From Auxenochlorella pyrenoidosa (taxonomy: Eukaryota; Chlorophyta; Trebouxiophyceae; Chlorellales; Chlorellaceae), in assembly GCA_001430745.1 (NCBI GenBank), contig KQ481950.1:1182438-1246437 (forward strand): a stretch of 64,000 bases of DNA. The letters are read 5' to 3'. The notes below the pieces were generated by a model that saw only the letters and a program-made list of their open reading frames with translations, was not told the DNA's origin and ran no database searches. Position numbers and translations under genes: made by a program. This document shows, piece by piece, positions 1-13,300 of this stretch (within the stretch, counting starts at the first letter, position 1; every line of letters begins with the position of its first letter).

Positions 1-1335
1 AGGGTCGCCCAGGGAGGTGCCTGCCAAAGAGAGAGAGTGGCGAAGTTGTAGTTAGCTGCAGGGGCTGCGCGGTGCTGCCAGGTTGGAGGCACGGGATGCT
101 TCCCCTACATCCTGGTGACCCCTGCAAGGCGCACCTGTGCCGTGCATGGACAGCCCGGCCAGCGTGGACGGGTCAACCAAAGCGTGGCCAGCGGCTGCGC
201 GGATGACCTCCTGCTGGGCGGGGCCGTTGGGCGCCGTCAGGCTGCTGCTGCGGCCGTCCTGGTTGACGGCAGAGCCGCGGATGAGGACCCCGGCCGCTGC
301 ACCATCTGCGCTGGCAGCTGCCACATCAGCGGCTGCCAGGGTCGCAGTGATTGCCGTCTCGCCGCGCACGTAGCCGTCGGCAGAGGCGTCCAGGGCGCGG
401 CAGCGGCCGTGGGGGGACAGCATGCTGGCGGTCCAGACGTACGAGGTGGAGGTGGGGGTTGCCTGGAGGTGCACGCCTGCAGGGGAAGGTAAGGTCGAGG
501 GTGCACACAACAAGCAGCATGTGAGTACTGTCAATGCAGGGAGCCAGCGTTCAACACCAGGACAGGCGGAGGCTTTACAAATGGTGGGCGCCGGCCCGCA
601 GCATGCAGCGCATCCGGTTCCCTCACTGGCGCATGCGGTCACTCGGCCAGCCCCGCCTGCCCGCCCTCTCTGCCCCACGCACCTGAGGCGTACGACAGGC
701 GCGCCTCGCTGGCCTGCAGCCCCCTGGCCGCCATGTGCAGCGCCACCAGGGAGGCGGAGCAGGCGGTGTCGATGCTGACGCTGGGGCCGCGCAGGCCAAA
801 GGCGTACGACAGGCGGCCGCAGGCGACGGAGAGGGCAGAGGAGGTGGCGTGGTAGACGCCGCGCTCGGCATGCCGGGCAACCAGGCTGCCATAGTCGGAG
901 GAGGCGATGCCTGCGGGTTGGCAGATCATGTGTCGGTGGGGAGTGAGCACGAGTGTGCGAGCAGACAAGGCGCCATGGCCCCGCACTGCGTGCCAGGCCT
1001 GCAACCCCTGCCTGCTACAGGACCTCCCTGGAGCCGGCGCCAGCGCCAGCGCCCGCCTGCTTACCAACATACACGCCACGCGCCCGTAACGGCGCCAACG
1101 CGGCGTCAACCGCCACGCCTAACAGCGCCTCGCCCACGGTCTCCAGCAGCAGGCGCTGCTGGGGGTCCATGAGCGCGGCCTCGGCGTCGCTGGTGGCAAA
1201 GGCGGCGGCGTCAAAGGCGGCGACGTCTGACAGGTAGGCGCCAAAGCGAGCTGCCAAGGGGTCGGCCTCGACGTCCCAGCGGTCCAGGGGGGCCAGTCCA
1301 ACAGCATCCACGCCGCCGGTGGCTGTGCCAGGCTG
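1..1335 (-). other. PKS module 7 ketosynthase (partial, cut by window edge)
   Basis: KS7 opens with [20 protein letters not shown] and [12 protein letters not shown], continues over an intron with [11 protein letters not shown], and has active-site Cys 761-759 in DTACSAS, which here is not split by an intron. A later exon (about 490-130) carries [16 protein letters not shown] and ends SMHGTG. The last bases of the window (about 26-3) encode TSLGDP. The second His motif and everything downstream lie outside. The gene therefore continues for at least one more module. Confidence 0.88.
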
Positions 1336-4300
1336 GCCCAGCGCGCGGCGTGGAGAGCGCCAGCTGGCGCCCAGCATGACCACAGCGCCGCCTGCAGCAC
1401 CTGCCAGTGAGGAGCCTGGCGCCAGGCTGACGGGAAGAGCGATGCCGCCAACGGCTGCAGATGAGCTGGCAGCTGATGATGTGGCTTGCTGGCCTCCCAG
1501 CTTGGCAGACAGGAATTCAGTGAGGGCTGCCACGGTGGGGTAGTCAAACACTAGGGTGGAGGGCAGCTGCACGCCCAGCCGCTGCTGCAGGCTGCTGTAC
1601 AGCTCCACCGCCCCCAGGCTGTCCAGGCCGGCCGCCATGAGCGGCTCGCTGGCGCCCACTTCAGCACCCAAAATGCTGCGCACAGCGGCCTGCACAGCAG
1701 CCTGCACCTCTGCAACGTCCACCGCTGCTGAGGCAGCGGCAGAGGCAACAGGCACGCTGCTGGGGCTCGCCGCCTGCTTAGTGGGGTGATATGCGTCGAA
1801 AAGGCGGGGCAGCGGAGTGCGAGCTGCTGCGACAAACTGCTGCCAACGGAACGGCACAGCTGCCAGCACGCTGCTGCTGCTGCTGGCAGGGCTGCCTAGG
1901 CTGCTGATGGCTGCTGCCATGGCATGAAGGCCAGCAGAAATTGAGACGAGACCCATGCCGACGCGTTCCAACCTGGCGGCAGTGGATCGATCCTGGACCG
2001 CCATGCCGGCGCCTGCCCAGGCACCCCACTGCATGCTGACAGCCGTGCTGCCTGCCTGCTGTGCCTGCTGAGCAGCAGCATCCAGCATCGAGTTTGCTGC
2101 ACTGTAGTTGGCTTGGCCCGGGGCTCCCAGAAGGGCAGCCACCGAGGAGAACAGCAGCTGGCTGTCCAGGGGCAGATTGCTAGCTAGTGTACATAAGCCT
2201 GCCAGGGCGGCCTGCTTCGGCGCCGAGACCTGCAGGGCGGTGGTGCGATACGCATGTCAGACGTTTCTTGCCACCAGCACGCAGCTTAGGCAAACTTGCA
2301 AGGAAATGCGGCAGTAAGCGTGCAGCATGGCACCAAGTCTTGCCTGCCGGATGCCCGCCAGGGTCTGGTTGGCCAGGGTGGCATCTGCCAGCACGCCGCC
2401 GGCATGCATGACGCCACGCGCGCCCACGCTGGCTGTGCTGCCAAGCAGCGCCTCGGCATCTCCTGCCTGTGCAGCATCTGCCTTGCTGCTCTCCACAAGG
2501 CAGTCTGCGCCGGATGCAGCGCTGGTCAGCACCGCCACTGGCATGCTGCCTGTGCGGCTGGCAAGCGTGATAACGGCTGCGCCCTTCTGTAGCAGCCAGA
2601 GTGCAACATATCCGCCAAGGGCCCCAGAGCCACCGGTGATCACGAACCGGCCGCGGACTGCCAGTGCCCTGCCGCTGCTAATGTTGGGCGTTACCAAGCT
2701 GTCAGGCAGCAGGCGCGGCAGGAAGCTGGCCCCACTGCTGCTGGCCACGCCGTGCAGGTCGCAGCTGCCCCTGGCAAGGGGATCGCGGGACATTGCCACC
2801 GACCATGGAATGTGTGCGCTGTCGCAGCCGGCAGCGCTGCTGCTGTGCACAGCAATAGACACAGCAGGCGCCTCCTGAGCAAGGGCCTTGAGGACGCCAT
2901 GTAGGGCAGCAGCTGCTGCCGTGGATCCAGGCATGGCTGTGAGGGCGGCAGTGGGCTGGCTGGTGCCATGAAGGTAGGCCGTAAGGCTGCCAGATGGCAC
3001 CTGCTTGAGCGCTGCCTGAGCAAAAGCGACCGCCTCTGCTGCGCCGGCAGATCTATGCGCTGACGCAGTGCGGGCCCTGGAAGGTGCGCCTGCCATGTCA
3101 GCCGGGCTGGCGACCTCCCAGCCAATGCTGTACAGCATGCCTGCAGGCTGCTGTGCTGCCGCTGTGGGCGCTGCTGCCTGCACCGACCATCCAAAGGCAG
3201 TGGACCCACTGCTGCTTGTGATGCCGCTCAGACGGGGCCCTGCGGCTCCATTGGCAGTGGCAAGCTGAACATGCGCAGCGCCAGCTGCCAAGTGGCGCTC
3301 CTCGCCAGCAGCTGGCATACTAGCCAGCTGCATGCACTGCACAGCAGCCACCAGCGGGCCGGCAGGCAGCAGCTGCAAGGTCGTCTCCACTGCTGCAGGG
3401 CCCACGGCTGCCGTGTGCAGCAGGCTGTGCATGTCGGCTGCCACGCTGGCGATGGAGCAGACTTGCGCAGACAGCCTCTCCCAACTGCCTGGAAGGAGAA
3501 CAAGTGAAGCTGACAAGGTGCTGGTAGGCCCGCCCTGTGGGCTAATGGCTGCAATGCTGCGGAGGCTGCCGGTGCTGCACACGGCACCAGCACTGCCGCC
3601 CTGCTGCTTGGTGACCAGGCGCAGCTCAAAAGTGCCAGCAGCTGGCGCCATCGCCACTTGCAGGCTCCCTGGCTGTGCCTGCTGGCCAGCAGCTACCGTT
3701 GCACTGTTCATCGCAAGATCGGTCAGCAGACGGCTGCCGCTGTCTGCCACAGTCCCAGAGCTTGCAGCCAGCTGGGCAGCTGCCGCGGCAGCCAGCTCAA
3801 TGGCCGCGCTGGCAGTGATGAGGTTGGCGCCGCCAGCCGCCGCCTGCAGCAGGCCAGCTGCTGCAGGAGCCTGCAGGCTGGCAGCAAACAGCGCCAGGCG
3901 GGGGCCTGCCTGCACAGCCTGGATGAGATCAAACTGCGGGGCAAGCAGCCAGTAGCTGACGCGCTGCCACAGCCGCGCTGCGGACCGGTTCGTGCCGGTG
4001 GCGGCAGGGGCAGCCGCCAGCAGCGCATGGGCGTTGGTGCCCTGGAAGGCAAAGGAGCTGACGCCGCTGACGGCTGCCGCCTGCGCACTGGTTGAGTTGC
4101 TGCTGACCGGCAGGGTGCCGGGCTGGCGGGGCAGGCTCCATTTGCCCCTCTGCAAGACTGACGTGATGTATGCATTGACTGCAGGCAGGCCGGGCAGGTG
4201 GGCAAGCAGTGAAGAGATTAGCACGGCGGATGGCAGAGGGCAGGTCCTGAGGCAGGCACAAGTCAAGCCAGCAGGACCCATGCACGGGGCACCCGGCACC

Positions 4301-7300
4301 ACCACTTGCCTGTGTGCAGGTGAAGGATGGGCAGCGAGGCGCCCTGGGCCACCGCCAGGTGGGCATGCGCCAGCCCCATCACGCCAGCTGCCGGCTCAGA
4401 GTGGCCAATCAGCGACTTGCCGGCCATGAGGGCCAGCGGCGCCCGCCTGGCGCCGCCAGCCGGTGCCGCCACCATGACTGCCGCCAGGGCCCCCACCTCG
4501 ATGGGGTCTCCCAGGGAGGTGCCCGTGCCGTGCAGCTGCACAGCGCTGACATCTGCGGCCACCAGGCTAGCAGTGCCCAGCGCGGCGCGCATAACCTCCT
4601 GCTGCGCCGGGCCGTTGGGTGCTGTCAGCCCGCTGCTGCGGCCGTCTTGGTTGACCGCTGAGCCGGCCAGCACAGCTGCCAGGCCGGCCTGAGCTGCTGC
4701 ACCCTCTGCCATGAGCTCCAGCATCATGGCCCCAGCCGCCTCGGCACGAACGTACCCGTCAGCCGCCGCATCCAGGGTCTTGCAGCGACCGTCGGCGGCA
4801 AGCATGCCAGACTTGCGGAAAGCTACAGAGACTAGCTCTGCAGGGAGAGTCCAAGGGGGTCGTGGCCAGGCCATGTTTCCAGGACAAGTTTGGGCAAGGT
4901 GTGCCAGGCGCCTCAAGCCGGTGCTGCTGGCGGTTGGTATGTGTGATTTGCCAGCTGGCCCCCACCTGAGAGCATCAGGTTGGCGCCGCTGTTGGCGGCC
5001 CGCTCCATGTTGCCCAGCAGCAGGGAGTTGAAGGCCATGTGCAGGGAGACCAGGGAGGAGGAGCAGGCTGCGGCAAGAGGGAGCAGGGGACCCAACGGCG
5101 ATGGCATCTCAAAGACTTTGTTGTTGGGGAGCATGCAATCTTTAGCCGAGATTGCCAGCATGCAGGCTGGGAGTGCTCCTGCCAAGCAATTTGGCACCGC
5201 CCGGGCCTGGGCCTACCAGTGTCGACAGTCATGGCGGGGCCAGACAGGCCAAAGGCGTAGCTGATGCGCCCGCTGGCCACGCTGTGCGCTGTGCCGGTGG
5301 CGTTGTACCCGCTGACAATGGTGGGGATGTGCTTGGCCATGAGCTGCAAGGGAGACAGGGCCTAATAATATGCAGATTCGAGTATGCACTGGCGCATTGG
5401 CAAGCTGCAAGCGCAGCACCCGGCTTGCAACTCCTCCACTCCTCGTGCCCAACCAAGCGCAGACAACTCGCCCTCTTGCCTTGAGATAGTCCACGGTGGA
5501 CAATCCCACAAACACGCCCACGTCGCGGCGCCCGCTGGCAGGCCTGCCCCCAGCGCCCGCCAGCAGCAGCTCCCCCACGGCCTCCAGCAGCAGGCGCTGC
5601 TGGGGGTCAAGGACGAGCGCCTCGGCGTCGCTGGTGGCAAAGGCGGCGGCGTCAAAGAGGTCGGCGCCCGGCAGGAAGGAGCCGAAGCGCACGGGCAGGC
5701 CGCCAAAGACGTCTGCAGGGGAGGGCGGCCAGGTGGGCCTGAGCTGCCCAGGCTCCTGCAGCAGCACTGCAGAGCCGCCATTCCTGGCGTTGTCTGCGGC
5801 AACGCAGCAGTGTAATGTTCTCCCTGCCCTTGATCACACCCCCCAGCACCCAAGCGCCCTTGCCTGCATGTGCCTCCAGGTCCCAGCGGCTGGCCGGCAC
5901 CAGGCCCACAGCATCCGCGGTCAGCAGCCCCTTAAAGACGTCGCCCGGCGCGCGCACCACCACGCCAGTGACTGCCACCAGCTGGCGGCGGCGCTGAGCT
6001 GGCCTTGCCAGGCGGGCGCGCCCCTGCGGTGCCACCTCGTCCTCTGACTCCCAGCTGAGGCTGGCCTCCGAGCTGTAGCTGTCCAGGCAAGAGTCAGAGC
6101 TTGCTGCCTCTGCAAGGCCCTCGCCTGGCTGCACCTTGCCAGCCAGGAAGCCCGCCAGCGCTGCCATTGTGGGGTAGTCAAACACCAGGGTGGAGGGCAG
6201 CTCTGCCCCAAGTTTTGCTTCCAGGCTGTTGCGCAGCTCCACTGACGACAGGCTGTCCAGGCCAGCAGCCATGAGGGGCTGCTGCGGGTCAATGTCGGAA
6301 GTGCCCAACACTGCTGCCACTGCCTCCTGCACCTGGGCCAGCATGAACGCCTGGTGCTCCTCTGCAGAAGCCACCGCCTGCTGGGCAGCAGGCTCCTCGA
6401 AGAGGCGGCGGCGGGTGTGCTTGACCCTGCGGCGGCGGGTGATGGGCGCTGCAGCATTGCTGTCCGCTGATTCACTGCCGGTATCCTCCTCTGCCTCGCT
6501 TGACGCGGCAGCTCCTGCCTCAGCGCTGCCAACTGTGCCGCCAGGCTGCACCCTGCTGGCAAGGAAGCCGGCCAGCGCTGCCATTGTGGGATAGTCAAAC
6601 ACCAGGGTGGACGGCAGCTCTGCCCCAAGCTTGGCTTCCAGGCTGTTGCGCAGCTCCACTGAAGACAGGCTGTCCAGGCCAGCTGCCATGAGAGGCTGCT
6701 GTGGGTCAATGTCAGAAGTGCCCAACACGGCTGCCACTGCCTCCTGCACCTGGGCCAGCATGAAGGCCCGGTGTTGCTCTGCCGGCACAAGTGCTGCGCC
6801 ACTGCCTGCGGCACCTGCTGCGCCTGCTGCGCGTGACCTGCGGCTGCGTGCAGCCACCTGCCTCTTGCGAGCAGAGCGCGCTGGAGCCCTGCTGCTGGAG
6901 TGCGCCTCGCGCTCCTGGCTGGCGTCACTCTCGCTGGCGCTGGCAGCGATCTCTGCCTCGACAGCGCTGCCTGGATGCACCCTGCTGGCCAGGAAGCCAG
7001 CCAGCGCTGCCATTGTGGGGTAGTCAAACACCAGGGTGGAGGGCAGCTCTGCCCCAAGTTTTGCTTCCAGGCTGTTGCGCAGCTCCACTGACGACAGGCT
7101 GTCCAGGCCAGCAGCCATGAGGGGCTGCTGCGGGTCAATGTCGGAAGTGCCCAACACTGCTGCCACTGCCTCCTGCACCTGGGCCAACATGAACGCCCGG
7201 TGCTCTGCAGAAGAACCAACAGGCATCGATGCGGCGGCTGCTGTGCGCGCCGTCCTGCTGCGCTGAGGCTTGGCGCGTGCGCTGCGCTTGCTGGGCCGAG

Positions 7301-10300
7301 CCGGCACAGCTGCAGCCTGCGCTGGCACCGGCTTTGCAGCAAGATCTGCAAATGCGCCAAACATGGCAGGCGGGGCAGTGCCACGGAACTGCTGCTGCAG
7401 GAACCGCGGCCACCGGATGGGCACCGCCGCGGCTGCGGCAGGCACTGAGGCTGCGGCCTGCAGCAGCAGGCCCTCGAGCGCTGCCAGGCCCGCCTCCATC
7501 CCCACCAGGCCCAGGCCAGTGCGCTCAACACGAGCACGGGTGGAGGCGTCATTGCCAGCCATGCCGGCGCCCGCCCAGGCGCCCCACTGCACGCTGCAGC
7601 TGGCCTGGCCCTGCTCCAGGGGAGCACAGAGCGCGGCAGTCAATTTCAGAGGCAGGTCCATTGGTGGAATCGCTTTGACAATACATTCTAAGTGAGAAGT
7701 GAACGAGCAAGAGTGCGAAAGCGCCGTCGCTGATCACATCCTCAACCCTCCCCTCACCTGGCCCCGAGTCTCCTGAGACATGGCGTCCAGCCAGGAGTTG
7801 GCTGCGCTGTAGTTGGCCTGGCCGGGGGAGCCCAGCAGGGCGGCAATGGAGGAGAAGAGCAGCTGGAAGGCGCCAGGCTGGCGGCCGTAGCTGCCAGCCA
7901 TCTGGCGCAGTGCTGCCACCTTGGGTGCCCACACGGTGCGCAGGCCTGCCAGGGTCTGGTTGCGCAGGGTGGCATCCGCCAGAACGCCGCTGGCGTGAAG
8001 AATGCCAGCAACAGTGCCTGACCCGGCGCCCGTGGAGAGCAGCAGGCTGGCATCCTCTGCTGCCGCAGCGTCGGCGGTGGTCATGGTGATGGCGCCACCA
8101 AAGGCGGCAGCCACGAGGCTGGCCAGGCCGCCGGCAGAGGCGCTTACAGCGCTGCCAAAGCGGCCTGTGCGGCCGGTGGCATGCACACGCAGCTTGCTGT
8201 TCTGGGCCACCCAAGCAGAGGTCAGAGAGCCCAGAGAGCCAAGGCCACCGGTCACGACCACTGTGGAACCTGGCGCTGCCTGTGCAGCCTCGACAGCTGG
8301 CGCCCGCACCACAATCTTGCCCACGTGGCGGGCCTGGCTCATCTGGCGCAGGGCTGCCTGCACTGCCGACAGGCTGTGCACAACCTGCGGCAGGGGCGCC
8401 AGCACGCCCGCTGCCAGCTGGCTGCTCAGGAAGGACAGCGAGGCGTTGACTGCGGGGGGCGGCAAGAAATCCACCGCCACCAGCGAGTAGCGCACGTCGG
8501 GGCGCTCTGCAGCCAGGTGGGGGACACATTTTGGAGGGCTCAAGAACAGCGAGGAGGTGAGCATTTGCTGCTTGTGGCATTCAGCAGAAACACAGCTGTT
8601 CAGGTATGCGCATCAAGCCGGCCCTCCCCCCTCACCCTGGGCGACACGGGCCGCGCTCCAGATGTCGCGCTTGCTGATCTCCACAAAGCGGCCACCGGGG
8701 GAGAGGGCAGCCAGAGATCCTGCCACCATGCCGGCGCTGGTCAGGCTGTTGAGCGCCACGTCAGCGCTGCCCACCTCTGCCAGCTCAGCAGCAAAGGCGG
8801 TGTCGCGGGAGCCCAGCACATGGCAGGCCCCAAACGTGCGCAGCAGCGCTCGCTTGTTGGGGCTGCCTGCTGTGGCAACAGGGATGCCCCCAAGGGCCTG
8901 GATCTGCTGCAGCGCAGCCAGGCCAACGCCACCTGCTGCGGCATGCACCAGCACGCGCTCCCCGGGCTGCACCGCTGCCGACTGGCGGAAGGCGCAATCG
9001 ACCGTGATGAAGACGGTGGGGCAGCTTGCAGCTGCCTCAAAATCGAGGGTGGCAGGCATGGCGACCACTGCAGCAGGGGAGTGCGGATGCGGTCCAGCCC
9101 ATTGCAAACTCAGCACAGGTGGGTGAGGCACAGGCCTGAGATGCACTGCTGCAGCAAGGTATGCGCATGCAGCAGCCCACCTGTCTGTGCATTCACATGC
9201 ACATGGCTGCCCAGGCTGCCTGGCGCCAGGCCAAACACGGCGTCGCCGGGTTGCAGGTGTGTCATGCCAGGCCCGGCGGCCAACACCACGCCAGCGCAGT
9301 CGCCGCCCGGCGGACCAGGGTCGCCAGGGTACATGCCCAGCACGTTCAGGAGGTCCCTGCGCATGGCCATCGGGGATGGACGTTGGGGCATCGCATGAGA
9401 ACAAGCTGCCACAGCCGAGGGGCACGCAGACACGCTGATCTTCATGCCAAGCGTTGCACACAGTCAGAGCCCTCCTGACCTCCCACCTGAAGTTGATGCC
9501 CACCGCCTTGACCGCCAGCAGCACCTGGCCGGGGGCCACGCTGGCGGTCGCAACAGGCTCAGGCTTCAGGCTGCCAAGAGCCCCACGGGGGCGCGGCATC
9601 AGGTGGAAGGCCGGGATGCTGCTGCGCGCCTTGGCAGGCAGCAGTGCAGCCCGCTTCTCCACCCCACCACGCAGAGCTGCGCCGTGTGCATCTGCTGCTG
9701 GAGGCGCCGCGCCAGTTGGCACCAGCGCAAGCCGAGCGCTTGCAGGCCTGGCGCCAGCTGGCGCCAGCCTGTCGCCGTCCAGGCTGGCGAATCGCTGGCC
9801 CTGGAACTCGAGGGCAAGGCTGCGCATGAGCCCTGGCAGGCCACCCTCAGCTGCCCGTGCGCCGGAGCCCGCCAGGCTGGCATCCTCGGCAGGCAGGGCG
9901 CTGCAGGTGGCGAGCTGCGCCCCGCCCAGTGTCTCCAGCTGAGCTGCCTGGAGTGCAGCAATGGCGCCTGCTGGCATGGAGACATCGCCGCTCGCCAGAA
10001 GCTGAATCGCGACTGCCGCCTCGCCGTCAGTGGCTGGCTGGAAAGCAGAACTGGGCTGGCTGGCGGGCGCAGCTGCTGGCCAGGTGACCTCGTACAACAG
10101 CTCCTCTGCAGCTAGGACTGCAGGCGCTGCCGAAAGGGCGGGTGCACCTGTCGCAGATCTGCCTCCTGCTGGCAGCTTGCCCAGCGGCCTGAGCTCCAGA
10201 GAGCAGACTGCCAGGCCCAGGCTGCCTGCAGGATCAGCCAGGCAATAATCCACGAGGGAGGGAGCATCTGCGGGCACGGCGCCGCCCTGCTGCCGGCTCG

Positions 10301-13300
10301 CAGCCGCCAGCTGGGGCATTGCCAGGCGGTCTGGCACATGCAGGCAGCCCAGTGCGGCAGGCACCTTGAGTGCGCTGCTGGCTGTAGCAGCTGCCAGCTG
10401 GAGGCAGGCATCAAGTGAGGCTGGATGGAAGTGGGAGGCACTGTCACAACCAGTGCTGTCGATGCTGGCATGCGCTGGGGCTGCGGCTGCTCGTCTTGGC
10501 ATGCTGAGGCCTGCGAGCAGCATGCCGCGGCTGTCCTGGCCCAGTGCATGTCCAGCCCTGACTGCATCGATGCTGCCTGTTGTTGCTGAGCTAGCAGCCA
10601 GATGTTGTTGCTTGGAAGAGACAGCAGACGAGGTGACCGCCAGAGCGCCTGTGGCAAGCCGCACGCTGACCTGCAGCACAACTGCCGCGCGCCCCTTCAT
10701 CTGCAGCCCCTCTGGCAGCTGCAGCGGGGCTGGGATCGCGGCGCCAACCAGCGCCACAGTGGCCGCGCCCAGCTTGCCTGCAGCCGCCTTTGCAGCAGCT
10801 GTGGCGAGCTCAAAGAAGGCGGCGCCAGGGAAGAGCACCCTGCCGCCCACGCGGTGGTCCCAGTAGAAGGCCAGGCGGGGGGTGCTGCTGAGCTGGGATT
10901 CCAGCTGGAGGGTCGCCTTACGGACGCTGCCTGCCCCACTGAGCCTGCAGCTGTGCAGCAGCGGGTGCACCGGGGGGCCCACCCAGTGGGCCTCCTTCTG
11001 CCAGCCAACGGCGGCGGGGCGAGAGCTGTTGGGCACGGCACTGCCAGCGGGCGCGGCGGCCACCAGGGCGTGCGCATTGGTGCCCTGGAAGGCGTAGGCA
11101 GAGACGCCGCTGAGCAGCTCGCCGTCGCCGCCGTGCAGGGGCAGCGCCGCAGTCTCCCGTGGCACCGCCCACTTGGGCTGGGGCGTGCCTGCGGGCGGCG
11201 TGGGCGGCGCAAGCAGTTGGTTGGGGGAGTAGGTGACAAGGGTACTGGGCAGTACGGCAAGATGGGCATGATGGCAATCACTCACAGGTGCAGCAATTCA
11301 GGGGCTTCCTGCACAACCCTCTTTGACAGGGCCCTCATGATAGGGTCGTGCGTCACAAGTTCCGCCGCGGATAGTCAAATTGCAATACAAGCAAGCACTC
11401 AGCACTGCAGCCTCACCCGGCACCTTCATGCCGGTGACGACGTAGGGGTTGAGCACCCGCAGGTGGCTGATGCCCAGCGAGAAGGAGCCGCCAAGCGCCA
11501 GCGCGGCGTGCGCAAAGCCCACCATGCCAGAGGCGGGCTCTGCGCCAGGGCGGGCGCGGGCATGCCGCGTGGTTTGCGAAAACCCGCCTGCCCAGCAGTT
11601 TGTTTGCCTGCCCAAGACTAAGCCCCGAGTGCAGGCAGGTGTGCGCAGCCGTGCATGACCAGCAGGTCGCACAAGCGAAAGCGTCACCCTCGCCTCCAGT
11701 CTGCCTGGGATGTCCTGCCCCTTCTAACCTGAGTGGCCCACCCAGGATTTGGAGCCGTACAGCATGAGCGGCTGGCGCGTCCGCGCCGCATTCTGGCCCT
11801 CCACCAGCACCGCCGCGACCGCCCCCACCTCGATGGGGTCTCCCAGGGAGGTGCCTGCAGTGGCCCAGGGCAAGCGGTAAGGGGTGGACACGCCATGGAA
11901 TGCAGAGCACTGCAAGCAAAGCTGGGCGGACACATTCCGTAGCATGTGATGCACGCGCACATCAATGCTGCCTCACCCGTGCCGTGCATGGAGAGGGCAG
12001 TGATGCTGGCAGGTGCCAGCCCAGCCTCGTCCAGTGCGGCACGGATCACCGCCTGCTGGCTGGGCCCGTTTGGTGCCGTGAGCGTGCTGCTGCGCCCGCC
12101 CTGGTTGACGGCTGTGCCGTGCAGCATAACGGCCCAGCCGCTGGCAGCAGAGTCGTTGGGGCCAGCAAGGGGGTGGAGCAGCACGCTGACGCAGGCCTCT
12201 GAGCGCACGTAGCCGTCGGCAGCGGCGTCCAGCGCCTTGCACCGGCCCTCTGCTCCCATCATGCCCGCCCTCTGCGCAAGGCAAGCAAGAGGGAGGGTCG
12301 CAGTGACGAGTATTCGTCTTGAGCCTGTCGCTGCATCCTGTCCTGCACATGCTGGCACTAGGCAGCCAGGCACCTCCCGGCCCGCCCCGCCTGCCTGGAA
12401 CATGGCAAAGGTGTCTGGCGTGAGTGTCAGGTTCACGCCGCTGTTCACCGCCAGGCTGCTCTGGCCGGCCAGCAGGGAGTTGAAGGCCATGTGCAGGGAG
12501 ACCAGGGAGGAGGAGCAGGCTGCAGCAAGGGGCGGCAGGGGATGAGGAAGGGCAAATGAGTTTACCGCATGCAGCGTGCTGGCATGGAGCTAGTGCTTCC
12601 ACAGCTGCCTGCGCTTCAGGTTCCTGCCGCAAACGGCGAGCGCTCCCCACAATGAGCCCGGCCCCGCACCCGTGTCCACGCTGAGCGCGGGGCCCTTGAA
12701 GCGCATGGTGTAGGAGAGGCGGCCCGACACGACGCTCAGCGCGGTGCCGGTGGCCGAGTAGGCGGTCACCGAGCCGCGCATGTGCTTGGAGGCGACGCGG
12801 TGGTAGTCGTTGGAGGAGACGCCCTGTGGGAAGGGTGCGTCCGGGGGGAGGGTTCGAGGCAGGCGTGAGCATAACCTGGCCCAAGGTGCACTGTGTTTGT
12901 TGGCGCCTCAAGCAAGCTGGAGTGGCATTGTGTTGCGGGCGAGTGGCAGTCCTGCAGCAGGGCCAGACAGCAGGCTTCTCCCGCGGCCCCGCCCTGCCCC
13001 TCCACCCACCACAAACACGCCCCAGTCGGCGCGCAGTTCCTCGTCCGCCGCCTCTGCCGGGTGCGCCAGGAGCGCCTCGCTGGCCGTCTCCAGCAGCAGG
13101 CGTTGCTGCGGGTCCATCAGCGCGGCCTCGGCGTCGCTGGTGGCAAAGGCGGCTGTGTCGAACAGTGCCACGCCCTCCAGCATCACGCCAAACTGCACAC
13201 GGGGCAGGGCGGTCAAACGATCAGGCGCTGAGGGAAATTATTGATGGCAAAACAGGGCAAAGCGCCTTTGTGCCGCCCAGGCGTCCCGGGTTGGGGTCGG

